Assembly (NCBI GenBank): GCA_023415795.1
Contig: JAEZJG010000019.1
Span: 1-22,988, forward strand
Length of the DNA: 22,988 nucleotides
From: Bacillota bacterium
GTDB lineage: Bacteria > Bacillota > Clostridia > Christensenellales > SZUA-584
Direction: 5' to 3'
Positions 22,196-22,988 of the stretch are shown in pieces. The notes under the pieces were generated by a model. The model saw only the letters and a program-made list of their open reading frames with translations. It ran no database searches and was not told the origin of the DNA. Each line of letters starts with the position of its first letter. Within the stretch, counting starts at the first letter, position 1. The translations under genes were made by a program, and so were the position numbers.

Positions 22196-22988
22196 ATGTC
22201 AGAAAACAGAGCGCTTGAACTCATCCTATCCAAATGTGATGAAAAAAACCAAGAAAAAATCAAACTGATCAGCAATGCTGAGATCTTAAACAAGATTGCA
22301 AACAGAATCGAGCTTTGTAATCCTAAGGATGTCTTCGTTCACTCAGGCAGTGAAGAAGATTGCGAATATATCAAAAAGATGTCTTTAGAGACAGGCGAAG
22401 AATCACCTTTGGCTATGGAAGGCCATACGATTCATTTTGACCCTCCAACAGAGCAAGGCCGCATTGTTAAACAAACATATTCGATTGAAGATGAAGGTAT
22501 GTTCACATCTACCCTTGCAAAAGCTATGCCAAGAGCGCAAGCTGATGAGCTCATCCAAGCCAAAATGAAGAACATTATGGATGGAAAAACAATGCTCGTT
22601 GCTTTCTATATCCGTGGACCTGTTGGTGCACCAACAGCTTATCCGTCTTTAACAATTTCTGATACATGGTATCTTGGACATCAGCAAAACAATCTTTATA
22701 AATGTTCTTTGGAAGGCTTTGAAAAGCAAGTTGAAAAAGTCGGCTTTTTCTTTACAAATACACATAGCAAAGGCACATTAGACACGCCTAATGCTTATGT
22801 TTTAACAGACAGAAAAAATATTGAAACTTGGGCATGGAACGTATCCTACTTAGGCAATTGCGCTTTAATCAAAAAAGGTCATCACAGATTGGCAAATGAT
22901 GATGCGATCTATAATCACAGAGGTGAATACATGTCGGAACACATGTTCATCACTGGTATTAAGATGAAAGATGGTTCTATCGTGTGGA
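22196..22988 (+). CDS. pckG: Phosphoenolpyruvate carboxykinase (GTP), N-terminal part
   Basis: The first 264 residues of a GTP-type PEPCK run off the right edge. The enzyme interconverts oxaloacetate plus GTP and PEP plus GDP and CO2, linking the TCA and glycolytic intermediates. In many anaerobes it may run toward oxaloacetate. Family landmarks are DVFVHSGSEEDCEYIK (45-60), the substrate-binding DGKTMLVAFYIRGPVGAP (129-146), WNVSYLGNCALIKKG (214-228) and GEYMSEHMFITGI (243-255). The lysine of IKKG and H249 correspond to metal ligands of characterised enzymes. The P-loop and Asp ligand would lie beyond the window. The sequence is divergent from the usual form (GPLGSP and SYGSGYGGN are changed). 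ATG at 22196 follows AAAAAGGAG by seven bases. Codons are strikingly AT-rich compared with all other genes here. Confidence 0.85.
   Translation, partial: MSENRALELILSKCDEKNQEKIKLISNAEILNKIANRIELCNPKDVFVHSGSEEDCEYIKKMSLETGEESPLAMEGHTIHFDPPTEQGRIVKQTYSIEDEGMFTSTLAKAMPRAQADELIQAKMKNIMDGKTMLVAFYIRGPVGAPTAYPSLTISDTWYLGHQQNNLYKCSLEGFEKQVEKVGFFFTNTHSKGTLDTPNAYVLTDRKNIETWAWNVSYLGNCALIKKGHHRLANDDAIYNHRGEYMSEHMFITGIKMKDGSIVW

Overview
The window looks like chromosomal DNA from a Gram-positive, Clostridia-type member of the Bacillota with fairly GC-rich genes. This is inferred from strong Shine-Dalgarno sites (AGGAGG-like), TTG and GTG starts, a greA-lysS pair, a lipoprotein penicillin-binding protein with a MecA-type N-terminal domain, and a tilS-hpt-ftsH block. 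In Bacillus and relatives mnmEG, tilS-hpt-ftsH, rsmA, prs and lysS all lie near the replication origin, so the window may be origin-proximal. No dnaA, parAB or rRNA is visible to confirm this.

Layout, left to right. (1) Bases 1-308 hold an 86-bp tandem array built on a short G-rich intergenic repeat that recurs near 13.1 kb. (2) greA-lysS is transcribed leftward from a consensus promoter and ends at a good terminator. (3) serC and serA run rightward and supply the first two steps of serine synthesis. (4) A class B penicillin-binding protein is followed by a tightly packed run: a duplicated membrane protein, a GNAT acetyltransferase, a DUF2569 membrane protein, a FlK-like hotdog thioesterase and a PHP phosphoesterase. 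(5) A divergent prs and an orphan ANTAR-type RNA-binding antiterminator with a degenerate receiver each have their own promoters. (6) mnmE-mnmG (tRNA wobble-uridine modification) is followed by a non-coding MITE-like element made of opposed hairpin cassettes. (7) tilS-hpt, ftsH and rsmA follow. (8) The right edge holds the first 264 codons of a GTP-type PEP carboxykinase. It is much more AT-rich than everything before it and is preceded by a leader that can fold into a three-way junction with a pseudoknot.

Most genes are housekeeping: translation fidelity (lysS, mnmE, mnmG, tilS, rsmA), transcription elongation (greA), nucleotide and PRPP metabolism (prs, hpt), serine synthesis, envelope growth (PBP) and membrane proteolysis (ftsH). 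The less ordinary content is non-coding: three related hairpin cassettes, two arrangements of a dispersed repeat, several promoters that leave almost no 5' leader, and the structured pckG leader. No CRISPR array, complete insertion sequence, tRNA or rRNA was found.
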